Below, in pieces: positions 6,882 through 14,262 of a stretch of DNA of 14,262 bases. The stretch lies in the NCBI GenBank assembly GCA_023405565.1, contig JAEXXW010000122.1, positions 1 through 14,262 on the forward strand. Direction: 5' to 3'. The position numbers and the translations under genes are program-made. The notes beneath the pieces are model-generated. The model was given only the letters and a program-made list of their open reading frames with translations, had not been told where the DNA came from and did not search any database. The stretch comes from Pseudomonadota bacterium (GTDB lineage Bacteria; Pseudomonadota; Alphaproteobacteria; Rhizobiales; Xanthobacteraceae). Within the stretch, counting starts at the first letter, position 1, and each line of letters begins with the position of its first letter.

Positions 6882-7304
6882 ATGATCCTCGGCCTCGGCT
6901 CCGATCTCGTCGATATCAGACGCATCGAAAAGGTACTGGCGCGGCACGGCGATCGGTTCATCCAGCGTATTTTTACGCCGATCGAGCAGGCCAAAGCCGA
7001 GCGTCGCGCCACCCGGATCGACACCTATGCCAAACGATTTGCCGCAAAGGAGGCATGCTCCAAAGCCTTGGGAACCGGCTTCCGCAAAGGAGTATTCTTT
7101 CGCGACATGGGTGTCGTGAATTTGCCGTCGGGGCGTCCCACGATGGCCCTGACAGGTGGTGCGCTGGCGCGGCTCAAGGAGATCACACCGGACGGCTTCG
7201 AGGCCAGAATCGATATCAGTCTCACCGACGAATATCCTCTGGCCCAGGCGATCGTCATCATCTCGGCGGTCCCGGTGAGTACGAGCGGACCGGTCAGTCA
7301 CTGA
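6882..7304 (+). CDS. acpS: Holo-[acyl-carrier-protein] synthase
   Basis: Transfers 4'-phosphopantetheine from coenzyme A to the serine of acyl carrier protein, activating it for fatty acid synthesis. The 140-aa protein has both family signatures: [15 protein letters not shown] with the Mg-binding Asp8, and [15 protein letters not shown] with Glu57, equivalent to Asp9 and Glu58 of E. coli AcpS. Length is close to the usual 120-135 aa; the last dozen residues (VSTSGPVSH) are a non-conserved tail. AAGG lies ten bases before the ATG. It follows pdxJ after 119 bp that contain two hairpins. lepB begins 110 bp downstream; that gap shows no terminator, so read-through is possible. Confidence 0.96.
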   Translation: MILGLGSDLVDIRRIEKVLARHGDRFIQRIFTPIEQAKAERRATRIDTYAKRFAAKEACSKALGTGFRKGVFFRDMGVVNLPSGRPTMALTGGALARLKEITPDGFEARIDISLTDEYPLAQAIVIISAVPVSTSGPVSH

Positions 7305-7414
7305 CATTTCATGGGCAATATCAGCCGTTTAAAGGGAATGTGTCGTTTCATTGCGTGGTCCGCGGTCAGCCGCTACAAGGGCGCGCCTGCCACATCTCCC
7401 GGACGAGAGGCTAA

Positions 7415-8167
7415 ATGAGCGTGACCAGCACCAAGCGGAAGGAAGGCGGATTCGGTGAAACCGTCCGCGTCATCGTTCATGCGCTCATTATCGCACTGGT
7501 GATCCGCACATTCCTGTTCCAGCCCTTCAACATCCCCTCGGGCTCGATGAAGGAGACGCTGCTGGTCGGCGACTACCTGTTCGTCTCGAAATATTCCTAC
7601 GGCTACAGCCAGTATTCGTTTCCGCTGTCACCGCCGCTGTTCAACGGCCGGATTTTCGGTTCGCCGCCGGATCGGGGCGATGTGGTAGTTTTCCGCCTGC
7701 CGAAGGACGACTCGACCGACTACATCAAGCGGGTGATCGGTCTGCCGGGTGATCGCATCCAGATGATCAACGGCCTGCTGCATATCAATGGTGTGCCGGT
7801 CAAGCGTGAGCGCATTGAGGATTATATCGAGACCGAGGAATCCGACCGCGCCATCCGCGTCAAGCGTTGGCGCGAGACCTTGCCGAACGGCGTCAGCTAT
7901 ACGACGCTCGATTTGCAGGATAACGGCTTCTACGACAACACGCAGGAATATGTCGTGCCGGCCGGCCATTATTTCATGATGGGCGACAACCGCGATAATT
8001 CGACCGACAGCCGTGTGCTCAGTCAGGTTGGCTACGTGCCGTTCAGCCATCTGATCGGCCGGGCACAGATTATTTTCTTCTCTGTCCGTGAAGGCGAGCG
8101 GGCATGGCAGGTTTGGCTCTGGCCATGGAGCGTGCGCTGGGACCGCATCTTCAAGATCGTGCGATGA
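7415..8167 (+). CDS. lepB: Signal peptidase I
   Basis: Inner-membrane serine protease that removes signal peptides from exported proteins. The 250-aa protein starts with a basic stretch (STKRKEGG) and one membrane segment at about residues 17-35 (VRVIVHALIIALVIRTFLF). The catalytic Ser44 is in FNIPSGSMKETLL and the catalytic Lys105 in DYIKRVIGLPGD, equivalent to E. coli Ser91 and Lys146. Box E is GDNRDNSTDSR at about 189-199. Only one N-terminal membrane segment is present, unlike the two in E. coli, as is common in alphaproteobacteria. GAGG lies four bases before the ATG. The stop overlaps the rnc start by four bases (ATGA), which points to translational coupling; the lepB-rnc order is also that of E. 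coli. Confidence 0.97.
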   Translation: MSVTSTKRKEGGFGETVRVIVHALIIALVIRTFLFQPFNIPSGSMKETLLVGDYLFVSKYSYGYSQYSFPLSPPLFNGRIFGSPPDRGDVVVFRLPKDDSTDYIKRVIGLPGDRIQMINGLLHINGVPVKRERIEDYIETEESDRAIRVKRWRETLPNGVSYTTLDLQDNGFYDNTQEYVVPAGHYFMMGDNRDNSTDSRVLSQVGYVPFSHLIGRAQIIFFSVREGERAWQVWLWPWSVRWDRIFKIVR

Positions 8168-8982
8168 GCCAGCCGGCGGACGACACTCCGCCCAAGCCGT
8201 CGGCACGCGCGCGTCGCGTTGCCGGTGCCGCAAAGAAGGTGGCGGTGCCGGATCAGGCCGACGAGGCACCCCGCAAGGTCAAGCGCAAGACCAAGCCCAA
8301 GGCGTCCGCGCTGGAGGCCACCATCGGTTATCGCTTCAGCGACCCGACGCTGCTGGAAAGCGCGCTGACCCATATCTCGGCTCTGAAGGGACAGGGGCGC
8401 GCCGGCAGTTACCAGCGGCTGGAATTTCTCGGCGATCACGTCCTTGGTCTCGTCGTATCGGAAATGCTGTTTGCCGCGTTCCCCAAGGCGGAGGAGGGCG
8501 AACTCTCGCGCCGTCTGGCCGATCTGGTCCGCCGCGAAAGCTGTGCGGAGGTGGCGCGGAGCATCGATCTCGGCGCCTCGCTCCGGTTGGGGGCATCGGA
8601 GATCCGGGCCGGCGGCCGGACCCGGATCGCGATCCTTGCCGATGTCTGCGAGTCGCTGATCGGCGCGGTGTTTCTCGATGGCGGTTACAAGGCGGCAAAG
8701 GCCTTGGTGGAGCGTTATTGGTCAGACCGCATGAGAAAGCCGGCTCGGCCGCTGCGCGATCCGAAGACTGTTTTGCAGGAATGGGCGCAGGCGCGCGGCC
8801 TGCCGACGCCGACCTATCGGGAAGTGGAGCGTACCGGCCCGCATCACGATCCGGTCTTCAAGGTGGCGGTTCAGTTGCCGCAGCGTGACGTGGCAGAGGG
8901 AAAGGGCCGCTCGAAGCGGGCGGCAGAGCAAGCCGCTGCGGAAGCGATGCTGGCGCGTGAGGGTGTGAAGACGGATGTCTGA
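8164..8982 (+). CDS. rnc: Ribonuclease III
   Basis: Double-strand-specific endoribonuclease that processes rRNA precursors and structured mRNAs. The start at 8164 overlaps the lepB stop (ATGA) and gives 272 aa. Residues 1-48 are a Lys/Arg/Ala/Pro-rich extension absent from E. coli RNase III. The catalytic domain is at about 49-190 with the signature RLEFLGD at 85-91 (Glu87, Asp91) and the second acidic pair Asp160 and Glu163 in ADVCESLIGA. The position of E. coli Glu38 is Gln84 here, a substitution I recall as usual in alphaproteobacteria. The double-stranded RNA-binding domain occupies about 199-268 (LQEWAQARGLPTPTY to SKRAAEQAAAEAML). It overlaps era by eight bases, continuing the coupled lepB-rnc-era set. 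An in-frame ATG at 8104 exists, deep inside lepB, and is unlikely. Confidence 0.97.
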   Translation: MSQPADDTPPKPSARARRVAGAAKKVAVPDQADEAPRKVKRKTKPKASALEATIGYRFSDPTLLESALTHISALKGQGRAGSYQRLEFLGDHVLGLVVSEMLFAAFPKAEEGELSRRLADLVRRESCAEVARSIDLGASLRLGASEIRAGGRTRIAILADVCESLIGAVFLDGGYKAAKALVERYWSDRMRKPARPLRDPKTVLQEWAQARGLPTPTYREVERTGPHHDPVFKVAVQLPQRDVAEGKGRSKRAAEQAAAEAMLAREGVKTDV

Positions 8983-9901
8983 GACGGACGATCAACCGGC
9001 TGCGGAAACGCGATGCGGCTTTGTTGCACTGATCGGTGCGCCGAATGCCGGCAAATCGACGCTGATTAACGCGCTGGTCGAAAGCAAGGTGTCGATCGTC
9101 AGTCACAAGGTGCAGACGACGCGCGTACCCGTGCGCGGCATTGCCATCGATGGCGCATCACAACTGATTTTCATCGATACGCCGGGCATCTTCGCGCCGA
9201 AGCGGCGTCTCGATCGAGCCATGGTGACAAGCGCCTGGTCCGGCGCGCATGACGCCGACCTGACCGGCGTGTTGATCGATGCCCGCAAAGGGCTCGATGC
9301 CGAGAACGAAGCCATCGTCACCAAGCTGCCGGAGATTCCCGGCCGGAAATTCCTGCTGTTGAACAAGGTCGATGTCGTCGCCAAGCCGGATTTGCTGGCG
9401 CTCGCCACGACGTTGAACGAGCGCGCGAAATTCGAGGCCACGTTCATGATCTCGGCCTTGACCGGCGATGGCGTCGCCGACGTGCGGACATGGCTTGCAA
9501 GTCGGGTCCCTGTCGGTCCATGGCATTATCCGGAAGACCAGATTTCCGATGCGCCGATGCGTCTGCTGGCCGCGGAAATCACGCGCGAGAAACTTTTTCA
9601 TCGCCTGCATCAGGAATTGCCGTACCAGTCGACGGTCGAGACCGAACTCTGGAAAGAGATGAAGGACGGTTCGGTGCGGATCGAACAGACGATCTATGTC
9701 GAGCGCGACAGCCAAAAAAAGATCGTCATCGGCAAGGGCGGGCAGACGCTGAAATCGATTGGCGCCGATGCGCGCAAGGAAATTTCCAGCATCGTCGAAG
9801 GGCCCGTCCACCTGTTGCTGTTCGTCAAGGTGCGCGAAGGCTGGGGTGACGACCCCGAACGCTATCGCGAGATGGGACTTGAGTTCCCCAAAGGCGACTG
9901 A
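8975..9901 (+). CDS. era: GTPase Era
   Basis: Ribosome-assembly GTPase that binds the 3' end of 16S rRNA on the maturing 30S subunit. The 308-aa protein shows all G motifs: G1 GAPNAGKS (21-28), G2 threonines in KVQTTR (45-50), G3 DTPG (68-71), G4 NKVD (130-133) and G5 SAL (160-162). The C-terminal KH domain includes VIGKGGQTLKSIG (from 251), the RNA-binding loop. Length is normal (E. coli 301 aa). The start overlaps the rnc stop by eight bases. recO follows after 48 bp. Expression is probably coupled to RNase III, which works on the same rRNA pathway. Confidence 0.98.
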   Translation: MSETDDQPAAETRCGFVALIGAPNAGKSTLINALVESKVSIVSHKVQTTRVPVRGIAIDGASQLIFIDTPGIFAPKRRLDRAMVTSAWSGAHDADLTGVLIDARKGLDAENEAIVTKLPEIPGRKFLLLNKVDVVAKPDLLALATTLNERAKFEATFMISALTGDGVADVRTWLASRVPVGPWHYPEDQISDAPMRLLAAEITREKLFHRLHQELPYQSTVETELWKEMKDGSVRIEQTIYVERDSQKKIVIGKGGQTLKSIGADARKEISSIVEGPVHLLLFVKVREGWGDDPERYREMGLEFPKGD

Positions 9902-9949
9902 TGGGGACTGCCGGCTCGACAAGAAGGGCTGGATCGGATCATCTGACGC

Positions 9950-10687
9950 ATGCACTGGACCGACGAGGGATTTGTCCTTGGCATCAAGCGGCATGGCGAA
10001 TCTAGCGCCATTCTCGAACTGATGACGCGTGCACATGGGCGGCATCTCGGGCTCGTGCGAGGCGGGGCAGGGACCCGCATGCGCCCTGTGCTGCAACCCG
10101 GCAATCTGGTGCGGGCCGACTGGCGGGCGCGGCTCGACGACCATCTTGGCACATACATCGTCGAGGGCTTGGCGCTGCGTGCCGGCGGTCTGTTCGCCGA
10201 TCCGCATGCGGTGTTCGCGGTCACGCATCTGGCAGCATTGGCGCGCCTTCTGCCGGAACGCGATCCGCATGAGATCGTGTTCGACAGTCTCGAAACCATC
10301 GTTGAACATTTGACCGAGGCGGCGCTCGCAGCGGCATTGATCGTGCGGTTTGAACTGCTGATGCTGTCGGAGCTGGGTTTTGGTCTCGATCTTGACTCCT
10401 GTGCGGCGACCGGATCGACAAAGGAATTGATCTATGTGTCGCCGAAATCGGGACGCGCTGTGTCGCGTGAGGCCGGAGAGCCCTGGCATGAACGCATGCT
10501 GACGCTGCCGGCCTATATCAACAGCGAATACGAAGGCCCCGTCAGCGCCAGGGACATCGACGATGGTTTCAAGCTGACAGGTTTTTTCCTTGCCCGTCAT
10601 GTTCTGGAACCGCGTGGCATCGCATGGCCGGATGCGCGGGCTCATTTCATTCAGGCTGTGCGGCGTTCACTGTCAGACGCAGCGTAA
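9950..10687 (+). CDS. recO: DNA repair protein RecO
   Basis: Recombination mediator of the RecFOR pathway that helps load RecA on single-stranded DNA coated with SSB. The 245-aa protein begins [17 protein letters not shown], the conserved start of the N-terminal OB fold, followed by an all-helical C-terminal domain. The middle segment [10 protein letters not shown]...[18 protein letters not shown] is typical of alphaproteobacterial RecO. Only one cysteine is visible there, so the four-Cys zinc site of some RecO proteins is absent. The ribosome-binding site is weak. The last codons and stop lie in a 14-bp tandem duplication, and a stem-loop follows 25 bp after the stop. It ends the plus-strand cluster. 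Confidence 0.95.
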   Translation: MHWTDEGFVLGIKRHGESSAILELMTRAHGRHLGLVRGGAGTRMRPVLQPGNLVRADWRARLDDHLGTYIVEGLALRAGGLFADPHAVFAVTHLAALARLLPERDPHEIVFDSLETIVEHLTEAALAAALIVRFELLMLSELGFGLDLDSCAATGSTKELIYVSPKSGRAVSREAGEPWHERMLTLPAYINSEYEGPVSARDIDDGFKLTGFFLARHVLEPRGIAWPDARAHFIQAVRRSLSDAA

Positions 10688-10703
10688 AAGTCAGACGCAG
10701 CGT
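10672..10703 (+). repeat. 14-bp direct repeat across the recO stop codon
   Basis: GTCAGACGCAGCGT occurs at 10672-10685 and again at 10690-10703, an 18-bp period. The first copy encodes the last residues of RecO (SDAA) and the first T of its TAA stop; the second is downstream, noncoding. This looks like a small local duplication. Confidence 0.85.
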
Positions 10704-10711
10704 GAGAAGCA

Positions 10712-10737
10712 GAAGGCCGGTCTTGAGACCGGCCTTC
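10712..10737. terminator. Convergent stem-loop between recO and the small secreted-protein gene
   Basis: GAAGGCCGGTC (10712-10722) pairs perfectly with 10727-10737 around a TTGA loop. It sits between two convergent genes and could end transcription from both sides. There is no good T tract on either strand, so termination may be Rho-assisted or inefficient. Confidence 0.6.
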
Positions 10738-10760
10738 CAACTCTGAAAGAGTAAAAAAGC

Positions 10761-11006
10761 TCAATTGCAGACGCGTTCGCGCCAGCAGCGCTGATAGGGA
10801 GGATAACCAGAGCAACGGCGGACATAGTAGCAGCGGGGGCGATAGCCGTAGCCGCCATAGCCGCCATAATACTGAACCGGGGTGAAAAGCCCCTGCACAT
10901 TCAGCGCACTGCTGCCTGGGGTGCTGACCGGTGCTGCGTTCGCCGCGGAACCGGCAACAAGGCCCATGCCGCCGACCATGGCGAGCGCGATGAGAACCTT
11001 CCTCAT
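10761..11006 (-). CDS. Small secreted Gly/Tyr- and Cys-containing protein, unknown function
   Basis: An 81-aa protein with a clear Sec signal peptide: MRK, a hydrophobic core (VLIALAMVGGMGLVAG), and a likely signal peptidase I site after Ala24 in SAANA-APV. The mature part has a short linker, a repeat-like stretch YYGGYGGYGYRP (46-57), and four cysteines (59, 65, 74, 80) among Arg, Tyr and Trp residues, suggesting one or two disulfides in the periplasm or outside. The ATG at 11006 has GGAG nine bases upstream; a longer in-frame start at 11114 would bury the signal peptide and is unlikely. It is divergent from parC and convergent with recO. Similar short GY-rich exported proteins are common in Hyphomicrobiales and are annotated as hypothetical. 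I do not recognise a function. Confidence 0.72.
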   Translation of the reverse strand: MRKVLIALAMVGGMGLVAGSAANAAPVSTPGSSALNVQGLFTPVQYYGGYGGYGYRPRCYYVRRCSGYPPYQRCWRERVCN

Positions 11007-11309
11007 AACTTTGATCTCCATTTGTAACTGATGAAGGACGCAACGGACTGATGCGCCCCAGTCGATGGAAGCTCGCTCCGGCACAGGTCCGGAAACGAGT
11101 TCAGTCAAAGCCACCCAGCCGCCAAGCGGTCCCCTGCCACGGCCACGTTATAACGCTACCACGAAAAACGGCCGTCTTTTGTGGTTTGGGCTCTCGCGCC
11201 GATAAATCATGCGTGACGAAAAAAGGCTGGCGGACAAAATTGAAGGTGCCGTCGTGAGTCGGGCACGTTCATCGCTTGTTCATTGGCTTTCTGCGGAGTA
11301 CCCAGCGCC
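11007..11309. promoter_or_regulatory. Divergent intergenic region between the small secreted-protein gene and parC, with a 26-bp dyad
   Basis: This 303-bp gap should hold both promoters. At 11159-11184 there is a 26-bp imperfect palindrome, arms CCACGAAAAACGG and CCGTCTTTTGTGG, pairing at 11 of 13 positions with one mismatch being G-U in RNA. Four bases upstream is a perfect 10-bp palindrome CGTTATAACG (11146-11155). GGAG at 11295-11298 lies 11 bases before the parC ATG at 11310 and supports that start over the TTG at 11283. I see no ORF with good support and no confident -35/-10 pair. Confidence 0.5.
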
Positions 11310-13562
11310 ATGGCCACACGAGTGATTCCACCCTCCGACAAGGACATTCAGGAGATCGGGCTGCGGGACGCGCTGGAAGAGCGCTATCTCGCCTATGCCC
11401 TGTCGACGATCATGCATCGCGCGCTGCCGGATGCGCGGGACGGGCTAAAGCCTGTCCATCGCCGCATTCTGCACGGCATGAACCTGTTACGGCTCGATCC
11501 GGGCGCGACACCGAAAAAGTCAGCCAAGATCGTCGGCGACGTGATGGGTAATTTCCATCCGCACGGCGATCAGGCGATTTATGACGCCCTGGTCCGTCTG
11601 GCACAGGACTTCTCGTCCCGTTATCCGCTGATCGACGGGCAGGGCAATTTCGGCAATATCGATGGCGATAATGCCGCTGCCTATCGCTACACCGAAGCGC
11701 GCATGACAGAGGTCGCGCGGCTTCTGCTGGAAGGCATCAACGAAAACGCGGTCGACTTCCGTCCGAACTATGACGGTCTTACGGAAGAGCCTGTGGTGCT
11801 GCCGGGCGCTTTCCCGAACCTCCTGGCCAATGGCTCCCAGGGCATTGCGGTCGGCATGGCGACCTCGATCCCGCCGCACAATGCGGCCGAGCTGTGCGAC
11901 GCCGCGTTGTTCCTGATCGACAATCCGAATGCGCGGTCCAAGACGCTGTTGAAATATGTGCCCGGTCCGGATTTCCCGACCGGCGGTGTGGTCGTCGACA
12001 GCCGGGAGGCGATCGCCGAGGCCTACACGACGGGGCGTGGCGGTTTCCGGGTGCGTGCGCGCTGGAGCAAGGAAGAAGGCGGTCGCGGCAGCTACCAGAT
12101 CGTCGTCACCGAAATTCCGTGGCTGGTGCAGAAGTCGCGGCTGATCGAGCGCATCGCCGAATTGCTGAACGAGCGCAAGCTGCCGCTCGTTGGCGACATC
12201 CGCGATGAATCGACCTCCGACATCCGCATCGTCATCGAGCCGAAGACGCGGACCGTCGATCCGGTATTGCTGATGGAATCCCTGTTCAAGGTGAGCGAGC
12301 TGGAAAGCCGCATTCCCTTGAACATGAACGTGCTGGTCAAGGGCCGCATCCCGCGCGTCATCGGCCTTGCCGAAGCCTTGCGCGAATGGCTGGACCATCG
12401 CCGCGATGTTCTGGTCCGCCGGTCGCAGTACCGCCTCGACGCTATCGAGCACCGGCTGGAAGTGCTTGGCGGCTACCTGATCGCCTATCTGAACCTCGAC
12501 AAGGTGATCAAGATCATCCGCACGGAGGATGAGCCCAAGCCGGTCCTGATCAAGACCTTCACGCTGACCGACGTTCAGGCGGATGCCATCCTCAACATGC
12601 GCCTGCGCAACCTGCGCAAGCTCGAGGAAATGGAAATCCGCGGCGAGGACAAGGCGCTGCGCGACGAGCGCAAAAACCTGAAATCGCTGCTCGCCTCCGA
12701 GCCCGAGCAATGGAAGACCGTCGCCGGCGAGATCAGGAAGGTGCGCGATACCTTCGGTCCGAAGACCGCACTCGGCAAGCGCCGCACGAGCTTCGGTCAG
12801 GTGCAGGATGTCGAGCAGGAACTGGCCGAGATTCTGGTCGAGCGCGAGCCGATCACCGTCATCGTGTCGGAGAAGGGCTGGGTGCGCGCCCTGCGCGGCC
12901 ACGTGACCGATCTGTCCGGCATCGCGTTCAAGTCGGACGATTCACTGCAATTCGCATTCCCGGCGGAAACGACGTCGAAATGCGTGTTCTTCGCCAGCAA
13001 CGGCAAGTTCTATACGATCGATGCAAGCAAGCTGCCGGGCGGCCGCGGTCATGGCGAGCCGGTGCGTCTCTTCATTGATCTGGAAGGCGAAGCGTCGATC
13101 GTTTCAGCTTTCAAATTCCAGGGCGGCCGCAAATTCCTCGTCGCGGCAACCGACGGCAAAGGCTTCATCGTTCCGGAAGACGAATGTCTTGCCAATACCC
13201 GCAAGGGCAAACAGGTGCTGAACGTCAAGGCGCCGGATGCCGCTGTAGCCATAACGCTGATCGAAGGCGATCAGGTTGCGGTGATCGGCGAAAACCGCAA
13301 GATGCTGATCTTCCCGCTCGATCAGGTGCCGGAGATGACGCGCGGTGCCGGCGTGCGTCTGCAGCGTTACAAGGATGGCAAGTTGTCGGACATCATGACC
13401 TTCCCGGAAAAGGAAGGCATGGCGTGGTTCGACTCGGCCGGCCGGACGCAGTCGATGACCATCAAGGAACTGGCCGACTGGCGCGGCAACAGATCCGATG
13501 CCGGCCGCCTGCCGCCGAAGGGCTTCCCGCGCAGCAACAGGTTCGGCAAGAGCATCGGGTAA
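11310..13562 (+). CDS. parC: DNA topoisomerase IV subunit A
   Basis: Breakage-reunion subunit of topoisomerase IV, which decatenates daughter chromosomes with ParE. The 750-aa protein starts [35 protein letters not shown], typical of alphaproteobacterial ParC. The winged-helix domain holds the catalytic Tyr127 in [10 protein letters not shown], and the quinolone-determining region is at about 83-92 ([10 protein letters not shown]). The tower and coiled-coil parts follow, then a C-terminal beta-pinwheel from about 490 that lacks the GyrA-box of gyrase as far as I can see. At E. coli positions Ser80 and Glu84 the residues are Gln88 and Asp92. The ATG at 11310 is preferred because GGAG precedes it and it matches the family N-terminus; a TTG at 11283 is possible. 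A palindromic repeat overlaps the stop and may end transcription. Confidence 0.95.
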   Translation: MATRVIPPSDKDIQEIGLRDALEERYLAYALSTIMHRALPDARDGLKPVHRRILHGMNLLRLDPGATPKKSAKIVGDVMGNFHPHGDQAIYDALVRLAQDFSSRYPLIDGQGNFGNIDGDNAAAYRYTEARMTEVARLLLEGINENAVDFRPNYDGLTEEPVVLPGAFPNLLANGSQGIAVGMATSIPPHNAAELCDAALFLIDNPNARSKTLLKYVPGPDFPTGGVVVDSREAIAEAYTTGRGGFRVRARWSKEEGGRGSYQIVVTEIPWLVQKSRLIERIAELLNERKLPLVGDIRDESTSDIRIVIEPKTRTVDPVLLMESLFKVSELESRIPLNMNVLVKGRIPRVIGLAEALREWLDHRRDVLVRRSQYRLDAIEHRLEVLGGYLIAYLNLDKVIKIIRTEDEPKPVLIKTFTLTDVQADAILNMRLRNLRKLEEMEIRGEDKALRDERKNLKSLLASEPEQWKTVAGEIRKVRDTFGPKTALGKRRTSFGQVQDVEQELAEILVEREPITVIVSEKGWVRALRGHVTDLSGIAFKSDDSLQFAFPAETTSKCVFFASNGKFYTIDASKLPGGRGHGEPVRLFIDLEGEASIVSAFKFQGGRKFLVAATDGKGFIVPEDECLANTRKGKQVLNVKAPDAAVAITLIEGDQVAVIGENRKMLIFPLDQVPEMTRGAGVRLQRYKDGKLSDIMTFPEKEGMAWFDSAGRTQSMTIKELADWRGNRSDAGRLPPKGFPRSNRFGKSIG

Positions 13563-13682
13563 TTCCGCTATCAATCGGCCTCATCCTGAGAGAATCGCGT
13601 TTGCGATGCGTCTCGAAGGAGGAGCCGCCCATATCCTTCGAGACGCGCAGTAAACTGTGCTCATCAGGATGAGGGCGGAATT
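13561..13682. repeat. ~122-bp nested palindromic repeat element between parC and bpt
   Basis: Three nested inverted pairs are visible: outer AATTCCGC (13561-13568) with GCGGAATT (13675-13682), middle CCTCATCCTGA (13579-13589) with TCAGGATGAGG (13664-13674), and inner GCGTCTCGAAGGA (13608-13620) with TCCTTCGAGACGC (13634-13646), all perfect, with a 13-base loop. The middle and inner arms match a family of dispersed palindromes (CCTCATCCTGAGGAG...TCTCGAAGGATG) that I recall as very frequent between genes in Bradyrhizobium and Rhodopseudomonas relatives. It lies between two convergent genes and covers the last bases of the parC stop, so the transcript end of both genes may form this hairpin. Confidence 0.85.
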
Positions 13683-13701
13683 GACGACACGGTGCCTTGA
13701 A

Positions 13702-14262
13702 TTACAGCTCCGCGCGCACCCAGCCTTGTGACATCAGCCGCTCCTGCGGCAGATAGCGGCTCTTGTAGTCCATCTTGCGCGAGCCACGTACCCAATAGCC
13801 GAGATAGACATAGGGTAGCTTCATCTCTCTCGCGCGCCTGAGGTGATCGAGGATCATCAGTGTGCCGAGCGAGCGCGTTTCCTCCTCCGGTTCGAAGAAG
13901 GAATAGACCATCGAGAGGCCATCGCTCAGGATGTCGGTGAGGGCGACAGCGATCAGCGGTCCGTTCCGCATCGTCGATGAGTTCGTTTTCAGCCGGTATT
14001 CGATGATCCGTGTTTCGACATGGCTGTCCTCGACCATCATCGCGTAGTCCAGCACGGTCATGTCGGCCATGCCGCCGTCGCGATGGCGCGAATCCAGATA
14101 GGCGCGGAAGATCGAATATTGTTCGGAGCTCGGCACGGCCGCGCGCATCTCGCCAATGATGTCATCGTTGCGCTGCTCGACCCGGCGCATCGATCGCGTC
14201 GGCACGAAGTCATCCACCACCACCCGCACCGAAACGCAGGCGCGGCAGGTCTCGCAGGCCGG
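13702..14262 (-). CDS. bpt: Aspartate/glutamate leucyltransferase / arginyltransferase (Bpt/Ate family), 5' end outside window
   Basis: Transfers an amino acid from aminoacyl-tRNA to the N-terminus of proteins beginning with acidic residues, marking them for the N-degron (ClpS-ClpAP) pathway. The minus-strand frame is open from the window edge to a TAA at 13702, 187 codons including the stop, of an expected ~250-aa protein. The first visible residues, [14 protein letters not shown], match the conserved Cys-rich N-terminal motif (C-x2-C-x2-C), so the ORF continues upstream and the GTG near 14229 is internal. The C-terminal GNAT-like part shows [33 protein letters not shown] and [21 protein letters not shown], all family hallmarks. 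In alphaproteobacteria these enzymes are named Bpt or Ate; donor specificity (Leu or Arg) is not settled by the visible sequence. It is convergent with parC across a palindromic repeat. Confidence 0.92.
   Translation of the reverse strand, partial: PACETCRACVSVRVVVDDFVPTRSMRRVEQRNDDIIGEMRAAVPSSEQYSIFRAYLDSRHRDGGMADMTVLDYAMMVEDSHVETRIIEYRLKTNSSTMRNGPLIAVALTDILSDGLSMVYSFFEPEEETRSLGTLMILDHLRRAREMKLPYVYLGYWVRGSRKMDYKSRYLPQERLMSQGWVRAEL

Noticed and set aside
8104..8163. Upstream ATG for rnc giving 20 extra residues
   Set aside because: It lies well inside lepB, and the ATGA overlap at 8164 is a standard coupled start.
11283..11309. TTG start for parC adding nine residues
   Set aside because: The ATG at 11310 has a GGAG site upstream and gives the expected N-terminus MATRVIPP.
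1..14262. CRISPR array, tRNA, rRNA, toxin-antitoxin pair or defence operon
   Set aside because: No spaced repeats, no tRNA-like cloverleaf and no recognisable defence genes were seen; the XRE gene has no toxin-like partner in the window.

Overview
The window reads as a chromosomal segment of an alphaproteobacterium of the order Hyphomicrobiales (Bradyrhizobium / Rhodopseudomonas / Xanthobacteraceae-like). The basis is the gene order rpoZ-rsh-pdxJ-acpS-lepB-rnc-era-recO, one bifunctional Rsh instead of separate RelA and SpoT, a Bpt/Ate-type leucyl/arginyl transferase, the protein sequences themselves, and two palindromic intergenic repeats of types common in that group. I cannot name a genus. 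No RNA gene or CRISPR array was found.

Layout. (1) Positions 1-1382 are the edge of an integrated element: a tyrosine integrase reading out of the left side of the window, and a divergent XRE-type regulator, with two matching operator-like dyads between them. (2) Positions 1453-2776, minus strand, hold a LabA-like NYN protein followed by a family-5 uracil-DNA glycosylase whose start overlaps it in another frame. (3) A 338-bp region rich in dyads leads to rpoZ, which ends at a strong intrinsic terminator. (4) Positions 3650-10687, plus strand, are a compact housekeeping run: rsh (ppGpp metabolism), pdxJ (vitamin B6), acpS (holo-ACP synthesis), lepB (signal peptidase), rnc (RNase III), era (ribosome assembly GTPase) and recO (recombination repair). 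lepB/rnc and rnc/era overlap; pdxJ and acpS are separated by two palindromes. (5) A shared stem-loop separates recO from a convergent small secreted Gly/Tyr/Cys protein. (6) parC (topoisomerase IV subunit A) is divergent from that small gene and ends at a ~120-bp palindromic repeat facing a convergent, partial bpt gene.

Functionally this is core genome: transcription (omega), stringent response, cofactor and lipid-carrier activation, secretion, RNA processing, ribosome maturation, DNA repair, topology and N-degron tagging. In E. coli rnc-era-recO-pdxJ-acpS also form one cluster; here the same blocks appear in a different order.

I saw no clear novel multi-gene system. The best leads are the paired dyads in the int-xre region, the unusual NYN/UDG overlap, the island boundary beside the UDG gene, and the repeat element that supplies the pdxJ stop codon.
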